NCBI GenBank assembly: GCA_963740215.1
Contig: CAVUDJ010000019.1
Location: 62,001 to 126,000 of the forward strand
Source of the DNA: CAVVAL01 sp963740215
Lineage (GTDB): Bacteria; Actinomycetota; Actinomycetes; Mycobacteriales; Cryptosporangiaceae
Direction: 5' to 3'
Length of the DNA: 64,000 nt
Shown here: positions 43,973-52,696 of the stretch, piece after piece
How the letters are laid out: every line of letters begins with the position of its first letter
Numbering within the stretch: position 1 is the stretch's first letter
Translations under genes and position numbers: made by a program
Notes under the pieces: model-generated
Databases searched by the model: none
Seen by the model: the letters and a program-made list of their open reading frames with translations, nothing else
What the model was told of the DNA's origin: nothing

Positions 43973-44488
43973 ATGGACGGTGTTGAGGAAGAGCGGTACC
44001 GCGCGTTCGTCGCGGCGCGTTCGAGCGCGCTGTTACGCACTGCGTACCTGCTCACAGGAGATCGCGGCCGGGCAGAGGATCTGCTCCAGACCGCGCTGAC
44101 GAAGACCTACCTGTCGTGGGACCGGATCCGCGACAGCGGCGCCGTCGAGGCGTACGTGCGTCGCATCATGGTCACCACGTCGACATCGTGGTGGCGCCGG
44201 CGGTGGCACGGCGAGACGCCGACGGAGATCCTGCCGGAGACGGCGGGCCCGGATGACCTGACCTGGTCGCACGCCGAACGCGACGAACTCTGGCGCCTGC
44301 TCCAGGACCTGCCCGCCAAGCAGCGGGCCGTCCTCGTGCTGCGCTTCTACGAGGACCTGAACGAGACGGAGGTGGCCGACGCCCTGGGCATCTCGCGGGG
44401 CACCGTCAAGAGCCACACCTCGCGGGCGCTCGCCGCCCTGCGGGTGCGGCTGGGCCAGCGCGAGCCGGTGCGGGGGGAGCGGTCATGA
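43973..44488 (+). CDS. SigE-family ECF sigma factor (TIGR02983 type)
   Basis: 171 residues. Region 2: LLRTAYLLTGDRGRAEDLLQ; region 4: VLVLRFYEDLNETEVADALG and ISRGTVKSHTSRALAALR. This is the small actinobacterial SigE-like group, distinct from the SigE at 13517. ATG 43973 has GGGGGAG upstream. It overlaps the next gene by 4 bp (ATGA), which points to that gene as its regulator. Confidence 0.88.
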   Translation: MDGVEEERYRAFVAARSSALLRTAYLLTGDRGRAEDLLQTALTKTYLSWDRIRDSGAVEAYVRRIMVTTSTSWWRRRWHGETPTEILPETAGPDDLTWSHAERDELWRLLQDLPAKQRAVLVLRFYEDLNETEVADALGISRGTVKSHTSRALAALRVRLGQREPVRGERS

Positions 44489-45645
44489 CGGATCAGCTGG
44501 AGCAGGAACTCAGGGACGTACTGTCCGGCCGCGCCGGCGACCTGGGACACCCGTCGTTCGACGGGGCCGCGATGGTCACGCGGGGGAGGGCAGCTCGCCG
44601 GCGCAGGCAGGGCCTCGCGCTCGCAGGTACCGCTGCGGCGGTGGTGGTGGCGCTGGTGGTCGGTGGTGCGTTGCTCCGCCCGACGACCGAGGCATTGCCG
44701 CCGGCCGAGCGCAAGTGGCCGCCGGTGGTCGAGACCGAGTTCAGCCTGGATCTGGTCGTGGGCGACGAGATCGTGGCCCCGAACGGTGATCGCACCCGAA
44801 TCGGTCTGCCGAAGCGGCTCAAGGCCGGCGAGGTGAGCCGGGTACCGAGCGGCTGGGTGGTCGGGGCCAGGGCAGATAACGGCGCGGAGGAGCTCTGGTT
44901 CCGGCCCGTGCAGGGTCAGCTAAGGCTGTTGAGCGGGGACTCTTGGGGCAGCTACGCGATCTCGGCCGACGGCAAGCGGATCGCCTTCGTCGATGGTCCG
45001 GAAGCGGTCGTCACCTTGCGTGAACTGCCGTCCGGCGAGGAGTTGATGCATACGAGATACGAGGCGGCGCGCACGGCCGTGTCGGCGATCGTCGGCGACC
45101 GGGCGGTACTCCAGGACGCGCAGGGTGGCGAAGGACCGACGGACGCCGGACTCTTGAACTTGCGCACGGGATCCATCACCCGGCACAGCGACCCGCAACT
45201 GGGGATCCATGAAGTGTCTGCCGACGGCACGACGACGCTGAGCCGGCACTACGTCGGTGGCGCGTGGTGTGCGGTCTTCGGCTCGCTGGACGAGCTGGCG
45301 CCGGCCGGTGCGCACCCGTTCTGCGATCCGTCGGAGCTGTTCCTCGGCGGTCGGATGTCGCCCGACGGCCGGTACCTGGCCGGGGGCACGGGGCCGGCGC
45401 TCATGGTCGCGGACGTCGAGCAGACGAGGGAGCGAAAGCGCGTGATCGGGCGTGCGGTCGGCGTGCCGAAGCAGGCGGCCACCGCCCGTGCCTTGCTCTG
45501 GGAGAACAGTGACTGGCTGATCGTGGAGGTGCCGTCCGGGCCCCGGGTGACACTGCTGCGGTGCGCCCGGACCGGTGACCCGTGCAAGCCGGTGCCGGGT
45601 CCGGAGGTCGGGTTCAACGCGGTGGTGCAGCGGTACGGCTCCTGA
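44485..45645 (+). CDS. membrane protein coupled to ECF sigma factor, probable anti-sigma-like
   Basis: 386 residues: a short cytoplasmic N-terminus (LEQELRDVLSGRAGDLGHPS), one membrane segment (LALAGTAAAVVVALVVGGAL, about residues 45-64) and a long outer domain with beta-propeller-like repeats (GSYAISADGKRIAFVDGPEA; MSPDGRYLAGGTGPALMVAD). The 4-bp overlap with the sigma gene and the one-segment topology suggest a regulator of that sigma factor. No zinc-finger anti-sigma motif is visible. Confidence 0.7.
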   Translation: MTDQLEQELRDVLSGRAGDLGHPSFDGAAMVTRGRAARRRRQGLALAGTAAAVVVALVVGGALLRPTTEALPPAERKWPPVVETEFSLDLVVGDEIVAPNGDRTRIGLPKRLKAGEVSRVPSGWVVGARADNGAEELWFRPVQGQLRLLSGDSWGSYAISADGKRIAFVDGPEAVVTLRELPSGEELMHTRYEAARTAVSAIVGDRAVLQDAQGGEGPTDAGLLNLRTGSITRHSDPQLGIHEVSADGTTTLSRHYVGGAWCAVFGSLDELAPAGAHPFCDPSELFLGGRMSPDGRYLAGGTGPALMVADVEQTRERKRVIGRAVGVPKQAATARALLWENSDWLIVEVPSGPRVTLLRCARTGDPCKPVPGPEVGFNAVVQRYGS

Positions 45646-45715
45646 GCTGCGGTCGGGCATGGGGTGGGCGCCGGATAGTCTGGGGTGCCCACCCCACCAC
45701 CGTTGACGAGGCCCG

Positions 45716-46573
45716 ATGCGCATCGACCTGCACACTCACTCGACCGCCAGCGACGGCTCGTTGCCGCCGGCAGAGGTGATGCGGATGGCGTCGGAGGCGG
45801 GTCTCGACGTGGTGGCGCTGACCGACCACGACACCTCCGCCGGGTGGGTCGAGGCGGCCGGTGCACTGCCTCCCGGCCTCACGCTCGTGCCGGGCGCGGA
45901 GCTGTCGTGCCGGTGGCACTGTCCCGATGCGCCGCCGATCAGCCTGCACCTCCTCGCCTACCTCTTCGACCCCGAGCACCCTTCGCTCGCCGCTGAGCTG
46001 GTCCGGCTGCGTGAATCCCGGCTCACCCGCGCCGAGCGGATGGTGGAGCGGCTCCGCGCCGACGGCGTCGACGTCACCTGGGATCAGGTACTCGGCTACG
46101 CCGACGGCGGGTCGGTCGGCCGTCCGCACATCGGCCGGGCCCTCATCGCGGCCGGGCTGGTCGACGACATGGATGCGGCGTTCGCGTCCGAATGGCTCGG
46201 CCGGCGTTACCGCGTGACCAAAGAGGACCTGGACGTGTTCGACGCGGTGCGGCTGGTCAGGGCGGCGGGTGGGGTCACCGTCTTCGCGCACCCGCGGGCC
46301 CAGAAGCGGGGGCGGATCGTGACGGACGCGCTGATCGCCGAGCTGGCCGACGCAGGGCTGGCCGGGCTCGAGGTCGACCACGCCGACCACGACGCCGCCG
46401 CCCGCGCGCACCTCCGCGGCCTCGCCGCCGACCTGGGGCTGTTCACCACCGGGTCGAGCGACTTCCACGGCATCCACAAGACGATCGCGATCGGCGACAA
46501 CGCCACCACGACGCCCGAGGTGCTCGAGCAGATCGTGACGGTGGCGACGGGCGCGAAGCCAGTGACGGCGTGA
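45716..46573 (+). CDS. PHP-domain phosphoesterase (RNase AM/YciV type)
   Basis: 285 residues. Metal-binding motifs of the PHP family: MRIDLHTHSTASDGSLPP, ALTDHDTSAGW, VPGAELSC, VFAHPRAQK, and TGSSDFHGIHK near the C-terminus. Relatives remove phosphate from 3',5'-bisphosphonucleotides or trim RNA 5' ends. It is followed by marC. Confidence 0.88.
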   Translation: MRIDLHTHSTASDGSLPPAEVMRMASEAGLDVVALTDHDTSAGWVEAAGALPPGLTLVPGAELSCRWHCPDAPPISLHLLAYLFDPEHPSLAAELVRLRESRLTRAERMVERLRADGVDVTWDQVLGYADGGSVGRPHIGRALIAAGLVDDMDAAFASEWLGRRYRVTKEDLDVFDAVRLVRAAGGVTVFAHPRAQKRGRIVTDALIAELADAGLAGLEVDHADHDAAARAHLRGLAADLGLFTTGSSDFHGIHKTIAIGDNATTTPEVLEQIVTVATGAKPVTA

Positions 46574-46595
46574 GGGCGAGCCCGGGGGTGGCGTC

Positions 46596-47216
46596 GTGAG
46601 CGACGTCATCGACCTTCGCCTGTTCGGCGAGGCGTTCGTGACGCTGTTCGTCATCATGGACCCGACCGGCACAGTCCCGCTGTTCCTCGCGCTCACGGCC
46701 GGGCACAGCCGGCGGGCGCGCGGCCGGGCGGCGTGGCAGGCGGTCGCGGTGGCGTTCGGTGTGATCACCGCGTTCGCGATCGCGGGTAAGCAGATCCTCG
46801 AATACCTCGGCATCGGGATCCCCGCCCTGCAAGGCGCCGGCGGCCTCCTCCTGCTGCTCGTCGCGTTGCAGCTGCTGACCGACAAGATGGACGAGCCGTC
46901 GCAGGTCAGGGACGTGAACGTCGCGCTGGTGCCACTCGGTACGCCGCTGCTCGCAGGCCCGGGCGCGATCGTGGCGACGATCGTGTTCTCGCAGCGCGCC
47001 GAGGAGGTGCCGGACCTGGTGGCGGTGGGCGCCGCGATCGTCGCCGTGCACCTCGTGCTGTACCTGTTCCTGCGGTTCTCGAACGTGATCCTGCGGGTGG
47101 TGCGCGAGAGCGGCATCGTCCTGATCACGCGCATTGCCGGCCTGCTGCTGTCCGCGATTGCCGTCCAGCTGGTGGCCGAGGCGGTCATGGGCTTCGTGCG
47201 GGAGTACCAGGGATAG
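46596..47216 (+). CDS. MarC-family integral membrane protein
   Basis: 206 residues, about six hydrophobic segments: FVTLFVIMDPTGTVPLFLAL, then ILEYLGIGIPALQGAGGLLL and LVPLGTPLLAGPGAIVATIV. This is the UPF0056/MarC family, whose function is not settled. GTG 46596 starts 22 bp after the PHP gene. Genes DUF6758-PHP-MarC commonly travel together in actinobacteria. Confidence 0.88.
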   Translation: MSDVIDLRLFGEAFVTLFVIMDPTGTVPLFLALTAGHSRRARGRAAWQAVAVAFGVITAFAIAGKQILEYLGIGIPALQGAGGLLLLLVALQLLTDKMDEPSQVRDVNVALVPLGTPLLAGPGAIVATIVFSQRAEEVPDLVAVGAAIVAVHLVLYLFLRFSNVILRVVRESGIVLITRIAGLLLSAIAVQLVAEAVMGFVREYQG

Positions 47217-47254
47217 TCTGACGCCCCACAGTGGACCGTTTCCAAGGGGAGCGC

Positions 47255-48090
47255 ATGATCGTCAGGGTTCTCGCTGTCGTTGCCGGGCTGGTTGCCGCCG
47301 GGTTGCCCGCCGTTCCGGCGCAGGCCGTGCCGGGTCTCAGCGTGCACACGGTGGTGACGTCGAACAGTTCGTCGGACTACGAAGACCGTCTCCGCCTCCT
47401 GCCCGGCCGGTAAGCGGGTGATCGGCGGTGGCGGCATCGTCGACAGCGACGGCGACGGCAGCGACGTGTGGATCACGAGCCTGCGGCCGTTGAACTATTC
47501 GTTTCAGGTGACTGCCGTCGAGACCGACAGCGGGTTCGCCGGTACCTGGTGGCTGCGCGCGTTCGCGATCTGCGCCGATCCGCTGCCGGGGCTCCAGATC
47601 GTCAGCTCGACGCGGCCGGCGTCGTCCCTGTCGTCGCAGACCCACCAGGCGGCGTGCCCGGACGGCAAGCGGATCCTCGGTGCCGGCGGCCGGGTGAACA
47701 ACACGAGCGGTCAGGTCGCGCTCCGGACCGTGAACACCAACGTCCCCGCCGCCAACAAGGCGCTGGTCGCCGGGCACGAGGACGGTGACGGATACACGGG
47801 TACCTGGAGCGTCACGGCCTACGCGATCTGCGCGAACCCCGTCGCCGGCTTCTCGATCGCCAGCGGCACGTCGTCGTGGGACGCGACCGATGCCAAGCTC
47901 GTGACCGCCACCTGCCCGACCGGCCAGAAGGTGCACGGCCCGCTGTTCGCGATCAGACGGCAAGGGCGACCTCTTCCTGCACACGCTGCACCCGGCGAGC
48001 GCGCTGGACAAGGTCACCGTGGTGGCGCGCGAGGAGAGCCCCGTGGCTGAGAACTGGAGCGTGACGGCGCTGGCTCTCTGCGCTGCGTAG
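47255..48090 (+). CDS. secreted protein with three internal repeats, two frameshifts
   Basis: ATG 47255 (AAGGGGA upstream) gives a signal peptide (MIVRVLAVVAGLVAAGLPAV, cleavage near AQA). The mature part has three repeats of about 70 residues, each with C-P-x-G-x-R/K-V/I and a WSVTAYAIC-like strand: CPAGKRVIGGGG, CPDGKRILGAGG, CPTGQKVHGP. Frames change near 47381 and near 47955; one surplus base at each restores the whole protein to ...ENWSVTALALCAA. Function unknown; likely an extracellular beta-rich protein. Confidence 0.75.
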
Positions 48091-48102
48091 CTCCCTTGAC
48101 TT

Positions 48103-48148
48103 TCGGATTCTTGGGGGTCTGCGGCCCGCGCGACCCCCAAGAATCCGA
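48103..48148. repeat. 46-nt palindromic element, copy A3
   Basis: Perfect 17-bp arms, left arm TCGGATTCTTGGGGGTC (48103-48119) and complement (48132-48148). 46 nt. Between the secreted-protein gene and the RecB-like gene, both plus strand. Confidence 0.88.
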
Positions 48149-48198
48149 CACTCGACGTGGGGGCACGGACTGTCGTGCCGCCCTGGCAGGATTGGCGC

Positions 48199-49032
48199 AT
48201 GGAACAGCTCGGGTTCGACGGTATGCCGAAGCGGCTGTTCGCCTGTACGCCGTCGAAGCTCGGCACGTACGAGGACTGTCCTCGCAAGTACCGCATGACC
48301 TACTTCGACCGCCCGCAGCCGCAGAAGGGTCCGCCGTGGGCGCACACTTCACTGGGCGCCGCCGTCCACAACGTGCTCCGCGCATGGTGGGCGTTGCCGC
48401 GCGCGCGTCGCACGCCCGAGTCGGTCCGCGCATTGCTGCGTAGCGCCTGGATCGCGGACGGCTTCCGCGACCGTGACCAGCAGGCCGAGGCGGCCGAGCG
48501 GGCCATCGGCTGGTTGGAGTCCTATCTGGACGGCGTCGACCCCGACGACGAACCGATCGGCATCGAGCGCACGGTCGCCACGAAGACGGAAGCGCTGGCG
48601 TTCTCCGGCCGCATCGACCGTCTCGACGACCGCGACGGCGAGCTGGTCGTCGTCGACTACAAGACCGGACGCTCCGAGCTGAGCAGCGACGACGCCCGCG
48701 GATCCTCGGCGCTGGCCCTTTACGCCCTGGCCACCGCGCGCACGCTGCGCCGCCCGTGTCACGCCGTCGAGCTGCACCACCTGCCCACCGGCACCGTGCA
48801 CCGCTGGGAGCACACCGAGGAGTCCCTCGCGAGGCACGTACGCCGGGCCGAGCAGACCGCGGCCGACATCGCCGCCGCCGAAGAGGCGGTCCGTGACGGT
48901 GCCGACGTCGACGAGGTGTTCCCGCCGCGCACCGGCACGCTCTGCGCCTGGTGCGACTTCCGGCGGCACTGCCCCGAGGGCCAGGCGGCGTCCCCCGACA
49001 AGGAACCATGGGCGGCCATCACACCCCGCTGA
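48199..49032 (+). CDS. RecB-family PD-(D/E)XK nuclease
   Basis: 277 residues. Nuclease motifs: TSLGAAVHNVLRAWW, FSGRIDRLD and ELVVVDYKTGRSE (Asp...Asp-x-Lys). Four Cys that bracket the domain (CPRKYRM near the start; CAWCDFRRHC at the end) fit the iron-sulfur version seen in AddB/Cas4-like enzymes. It is a stand-alone gene; a role in DNA repair is inferred. ATG 48199. Confidence 0.85.
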   Translation: MEQLGFDGMPKRLFACTPSKLGTYEDCPRKYRMTYFDRPQPQKGPPWAHTSLGAAVHNVLRAWWALPRARRTPESVRALLRSAWIADGFRDRDQQAEAAERAIGWLESYLDGVDPDDEPIGIERTVATKTEALAFSGRIDRLDDRDGELVVVDYKTGRSELSSDDARGSSALALYALATARTLRRPCHAVELHHLPTGTVHRWEHTEESLARHVRRAEQTAADIAAAEEAVRDGADVDEVFPPRTGTLCAWCDFRRHCPEGQAASPDKEPWAAITPR

Positions 49033-49159
49033 GCCGGCGCCCAGGTCTTGTTGCGGCTGCCTGCCCAGGTCTTGTGGCGGCTGCCGCCTGAGAGCGTGCA
49101 GCCCGGCGGCGGGTGCCCGTCCGAACATCGAATGGGTGCCCGCCAAAGGGGTGCCTCCC

Positions 49160-49223
49160 AACTGTCGGGGTTTTGGCGGTATCCGGTGTCCGGTTTGGGC
49201 GCCAATACCGGAACAGTCCGGTT
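49160..49223 (+). repeat. 64-nt palindromic element, copy B4
   Basis: AACTGTCGGGGTTTTGGCGG start, GGAACAGTCCGGTT end; inner TTGGCGGTAT pairs with ATACC and CGCCAA. Between convergent RecB-like and MpaB-like genes. Upstream 49033-49159 holds two near copies of GCCCAGGTCTTGT but no gene. Confidence 0.82.
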
Positions 49224-49256
49224 CAGGGGCAGGCGCCCGAGCCGCGCCCCGCTCGC

Positions 49257-50222
49257 CTACGCCCCGCTGGCCTTCCGCTCATCGGTCGCCACCGGAGCTA
49301 CGGAAGCCACCGGAGCCACCAGCGTTCCGGCGGCAGGCGCTCCCCGGTATCCCTGGTAGTCCGCCACGCCGTAGGCGTCGAGCCGCCGGATCGGGATCCT
49401 GGCCACCCGCGCCCGCCCGGCCTTCACGTGCGGCCCGTCGCGCAGGCTGGCAGGCACGGCCAGCAGTGTCGTCCGCAGTGCACGCAGCGAGGCGGTGGCT
49501 CCGAGATCCGTGGTGCCGAGCGCCGGCAGGTGGCTGTACATCGAGCGCGCCCAGCGCGGCAGCGTGCAGAACGCCAGCGTCGCCACGCCTGCCCAGCTCG
49601 GGATGGCGGGCGTGGCCAGCCGCACCCACCACGGCATCGGCGGGACGAGGATGAACCGGGCGGCGTCGTACGCTGCGGGAGTGGCGGCCAGCGTGGGCCG
49701 CATCCGGTCGAAGTATGCGGCGAGCGCCGCGGTGCTCGCGGGGACGTCCATCGCGCCGGGGTCGAGGCCGACCAGCCGGGCAGAGCGGGTCTGCTCGGCG
49801 ACGTACTTGTCGGCGTCCCGCGGCGACAACCGCACGCCGCCCCGCCGCAGCGTGCTCAGGAACGAGTCGACCTCGCAGCAGTGCACCCAGAGCAGCAACT
49901 CCGGGTCGTCCACGGGGACTCGGGCCCCGCTGGTCGGATCGGTCGCCGCCAACCCGCGGTGTACCCCGCGCACTCGCGCGGCCACCCGACCGGCCTCTTC
50001 GGCGGTGCCGTACGTGGTGACGCCGACGTACTCGGCGACGCGCAGCAGCCGTCCCCACGGGTCGGACTTGAAGCGCGAGTGCTCGGCGACGCCGGCCATG
50101 GCCACGGGGTGCAGCGCCTGCAGCAACAGGGCGCGCAGGCCCGCGACCGGGAGGAGCGGGTCGGCGTGCAGCCGCCACGTCACGCTCTCCGGCCCGAAGA
50201 GGCCCAGGTTCGAGATCGTCAT
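49257..50222 (-). CDS. oxygenase MpaB-like (DUF2236) protein
   Basis: 321 residues. DUF2236/latex-clearing-protein family: NLGLFGPESVTWRLHADPLL, LLLQALHPVAMAGVAEHSRF (His residues that may bind haem), DPELLLWVHCCEVDSFL. Reported members are haem enzymes; activity here is unknown. ATG 50222 is the natural start; a longer open frame overlaps the next gene. Confidence 0.82.
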   Translation of the reverse strand: MTISNLGLFGPESVTWRLHADPLLPVAGLRALLLQALHPVAMAGVAEHSRFKSDPWGRLLRVAEYVGVTTYGTAEEAGRVAARVRGVHRGLAATDPTSGARVPVDDPELLLWVHCCEVDSFLSTLRRGGVRLSPRDADKYVAEQTRSARLVGLDPGAMDVPASTAALAAYFDRMRPTLAATPAAYDAARFILVPPMPWWVRLATPAIPSWAGVATLAFCTLPRWARSMYSHLPALGTTDLGATASLRALRTTLLAVPASLRDGPHVKAGRARVARIPIRRLDAYGVADYQGYRGAPAAGTLVAPVASVAPVATDERKASGA

Positions 50223-50275
50223 CCCGCCAAGCGTTACACGCGGGACGCACAACTGCCTGAGAACCGACACAAACC

Positions 50276-51121
50276 TCAGTGCGTTTTGTCTGCTTCCTGC
50301 CAGAAAGCGCTCAGTACGGTAATCGTGGCCAGCGGATTCTCGACCGCCGGCGAGTGCACGGACCTGCGGATCACCTCGTGCTGTGCGCCCAGCCGGCGAG
50401 CCATCTCGGCCTGCGTGTCGGGTTGCCAGGCATCGTCGGCCTCGCCATGCGCGACGAGCAGCGGCACCCCAGCGGCAGCCAGCTCGTCGACCCGGTCGGG
50501 CGCGTTGAGCAGCGCGTCGCCCATGCCCTTGAGCCCCGGTCCGGACGACGCGATGAACCGGTCCTTGAGAAACGCCTTGAGCTCCGGCGGCGCGGCGATC
50601 CACTTCGGGTCGGCCTGCGCAAGCCTCTCCACCGCCTGGTAGACGGCTGCCATACCGTGCTCCAACAGCGGCTCCAGCGCCGCCATGCGGTCCTTGCGGG
50701 GGCCGCCGATCGCGGCGGGACCGGAGCCCAGCAACGTGAACGACCGGTACGCCGACGGCTCGGCCAGCACCGCCTCGCGGCACACCAGCCCGCCGAACGA
50801 GTGGCCGAGCAGGTGGATCGGTCCGTCGCCGAGCGACTTCGTCACGGCCGAGACGACGCCGCCCAGCCACTCCAACGTGTACCCACCGGGCTCGTCGGGA
50901 CCCACCGACTCGAACTGTCCGGGTTGGTCCATCGCGACGACCCGGTACCCGAGGCCGGCCAGCGGGTCGAGCAGCGGGGCGAAATCCTCCTTGCTGCCGG
51001 TGTACCCGGGGACGAGCAGCGCGGTGGCGCCGCCGTTCGGGCCGGTGTCGAGTGCAGCGACCTGCCCTGCGGCGAGTTCGAGGCGGACGGACGTGGCGTG
51101 ATGCGCACAGATCTGACTCAC
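50276..51121 (-). CDS. alpha/beta hydrolase
   Basis: 281 residues. Core pattern ATALLVPGYTGSKEDFAPLL (oxyanion region), nucleophile elbow LLGHSFGGLVCRE with Ser, catalytic Asp near VAHGEADDAW and His in the last third (RRSVHSPAVENP). Substrate unknown. GTG 51121 is selected; upstream frame is not coding-like. It lies 53 bp before the MpaB-like gene on the same strand. Confidence 0.83.
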   Translation of the reverse strand: MSQICAHHATSVRLELAAGQVAALDTGPNGGATALLVPGYTGSKEDFAPLLDPLAGLGYRVVAMDQPGQFESVGPDEPGGYTLEWLGGVVSAVTKSLGDGPIHLLGHSFGGLVCREAVLAEPSAYRSFTLLGSGPAAIGGPRKDRMAALEPLLEHGMAAVYQAVERLAQADPKWIAAPPELKAFLKDRFIASSGPGLKGMGDALLNAPDRVDELAAAGVPLLVAHGEADDAWQPDTQAEMARRLGAQHEVIRRSVHSPAVENPLATITVLSAFWQEADKTH

Positions 51122-51229
51122 CCGTACAGTGTGCCAAGCGACCCGCCTGGTCGAACCAGACGGGTCGCTACCTCGTGTAATGGAGTGATGGCACCATTGT
51201 GGATCGGCATCTGACCGACGGAGGTTGCC

Positions 51230-51754
51230 GTGTTCGACGAGCTCTTCGGGTTGCCCGCCCACCCTCTGATGGTGCACGCGCCCGTGGTGTTGATCCCGTT
51301 CACCGTGCTCGTCGCCGTCATCTACGGGTTGATCCCGCCGGCCAGACAGCGGCTCGGTCTGCTGCTCATCCTGGTCGCGCTGGCGGGCGCCGGCACAGCG
51401 TATGGGGCGGTGGAGAGCGGTAAGCGGTTCGCGGTCAGGCAGGGCGGCGTCACGCCAGTGATAGCTGAGCACCAAGACCTCGGCGAGATGCTGCGTAACG
51501 TGGCAGGCCTGCTGGCGCTGGTCGTGGTCGTGCTGGTGATCGTCGACCGCGCGCGGAACCGCCGCCGCAGGCTCCAGTTCGCCGACGACGGCTCACCCCA
51601 CACTTATGCCCGCGCCCGCAGCGGTGGCTTGCTGCTCGGCGCCGTGTCGATCGTGCTCACTCTGGGCCTGCTCGGTGTGGCCGGCGGCGCCGCCTACTAC
51701 GTGGCCCGCACCGGCCACAGCGGCGCGAAGATGGTCTGGGAACCCACACCCTAG
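51230..51754 (+). CDS. DUF2231 membrane protein
   Basis: 174 residues from GTG 51230 with four hydrophobic segments: FGLPAHPLMVHAPVVLIPFT (the DUF2231 signature with two His), LGLLLILVALAGAGTAYGAV, LLALVVVVLVIVDRA, LLLGAVSIVLTLGLLGVAGG. Function unknown; the family is sometimes linked to haem or electron transport. Confidence 0.82.
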   Translation: MFDELFGLPAHPLMVHAPVVLIPFTVLVAVIYGLIPPARQRLGLLLILVALAGAGTAYGAVESGKRFAVRQGGVTPVIAEHQDLGEMLRNVAGLLALVVVVLVIVDRARNRRRRLQFADDGSPHTYARARSGGLLLGAVSIVLTLGLLGVAGGAAYYVARTGHSGAKMVWEPTP

Positions 51755-51794
51755 AAGCTTGTTTCATTACGACCGGCCAGAGCGGGCGTGGTCG

Positions 51795-52292
51795 TCAGCG
51801 CCGCACAGCGTGCAGCAGAACCTCGGAGAGAACGCCGTCCGCCGCCACAGCCGTGAGGTACGTGTGATGCGGCTGGCGTCGCCGGTCGGTGGGCGAGCCC
51901 GGGTTGAGCAGCCGGAGGCCGGAGTCGGCCGTGCTGTCCCACGGGATGTGGCTGTGGCCGAACACGAGTACGTCGACGTCCGGGTAGGCCCGCGCGCACC
52001 GCGCCTCGCGACCCTGCGCCGGCCCGGTCTCGTGCACGACCGCGAGCCGCACCCCGCCCAGCTCCGCGCGCGCTACCTCGGGGAGGCGTCGGCGCAGGTC
52101 AGGACCGTCGTTGTTGCCGTGGACGCCGATCACGCGGGACGCACGCCGCTCCAGCTCGTCGAGCAGGTCGGCCGAGCACCAGTCGCCCGCGTGGATCACC
52201 ACGTCCGCCGCCGCTACCTCGTCCCAGACCACCGCCGGCAGGTCGCGCGCCCGTCGCGGCAGGTGCGTGTCGGAGACGATCAGCAGTCGCAC
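51795..52292 (-). CDS. YfcE/MJ0936-type metallophosphoesterase
   Basis: 165 residues with the metallophosphoesterase motifs: LLIVSDTHLPRRA, VIHAGDWC, GVHGNNDGPD, FGHSHIPW, and LNPGSPTDRR. It would hydrolyse phosphodiesters. GTG 52292 begins 1 nt after the upstream gene's stop codon. Confidence 0.88.
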   Translation of the reverse strand: MRLLIVSDTHLPRRARDLPAVVWDEVAAADVVIHAGDWCSADLLDELERRASRVIGVHGNNDGPDLRRRLPEVARAELGGVRLAVVHETGPAQGREARCARAYPDVDVLVFGHSHIPWDSTADSGLRLLNPGSPTDRRRQPHHTYLTAVAADGVLSEVLLHAVRR

Positions 52293-52293
52293 G

Positions 52294-52611
52294 TCAGCCC
52301 GACAGCGCCTTGAGGATCACGAACAGGAACAGCAGGAGCGTGAGCACACCGGCCACGATCGACACGCCGTAGGCGACCATCCGCGCCTGCTGCTCTTCGG
52401 CGTCGATCGCGTCGTGATCCTGTGGCGGCAGCTCGCGCGGCGGCGGTAGCGGTTGGATCAGGGGCGCCGGAACGACCTGCGGTGGCCGGCGGGTAGGCGG
52501 CGGGCCGGTGTAGGTGGGCTTCTCCGCGTCAGGGCGCGGCTCGGTGGCCGGCTGGCCGGCCGGATCGCTGGCAGCCGGGCGGCGCCACACCGCGTCCGGA
52601 TCGCTTGTCAC
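52294..52611 (-). CDS. small Pro-rich membrane protein
   Basis: 105 residues: about 75 residues of Pro/Ala/Arg-rich, disordered sequence and one C-terminal hydrophobic segment (MVAYGVSIVAGVLTLLLFLF). Tail-anchored topology inferred. No family recognised. It precedes the phosphoesterase gene directly, so the two likely form one transcript. Confidence 0.65.
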   Translation of the reverse strand: MTSDPDAVWRRPAASDPAGQPATEPRPDAEKPTYTGPPPTRRPPQVVPAPLIQPLPPPRELPPQDHDAIDAEEQQARMVAYGVSIVAGVLTLLLFLFVILKALSG

Positions 52612-52630
52612 GGCACGAACCTACCAACGC

Positions 52631-52687
52631 CGAGGTTCGGATTCTTGGGGTGTTCGGCTCCGCCGACCCCCAAGAATCCGAACCTCG
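52631..52687. repeat. 46-nt-family palindromic element, copy A4, with extended stem
   Basis: Perfect 20-bp stem: CGAGGTTCGGATTCTTGGGG (52631-52650) and complement (52668-52687). The core from TCGG to CCGA is 45 nt. It lies after the end of the DEAD-helicase gene and before the next minus-strand gene. Confidence 0.88.
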
Positions 52688-52696
52688 ACGGGGTGG

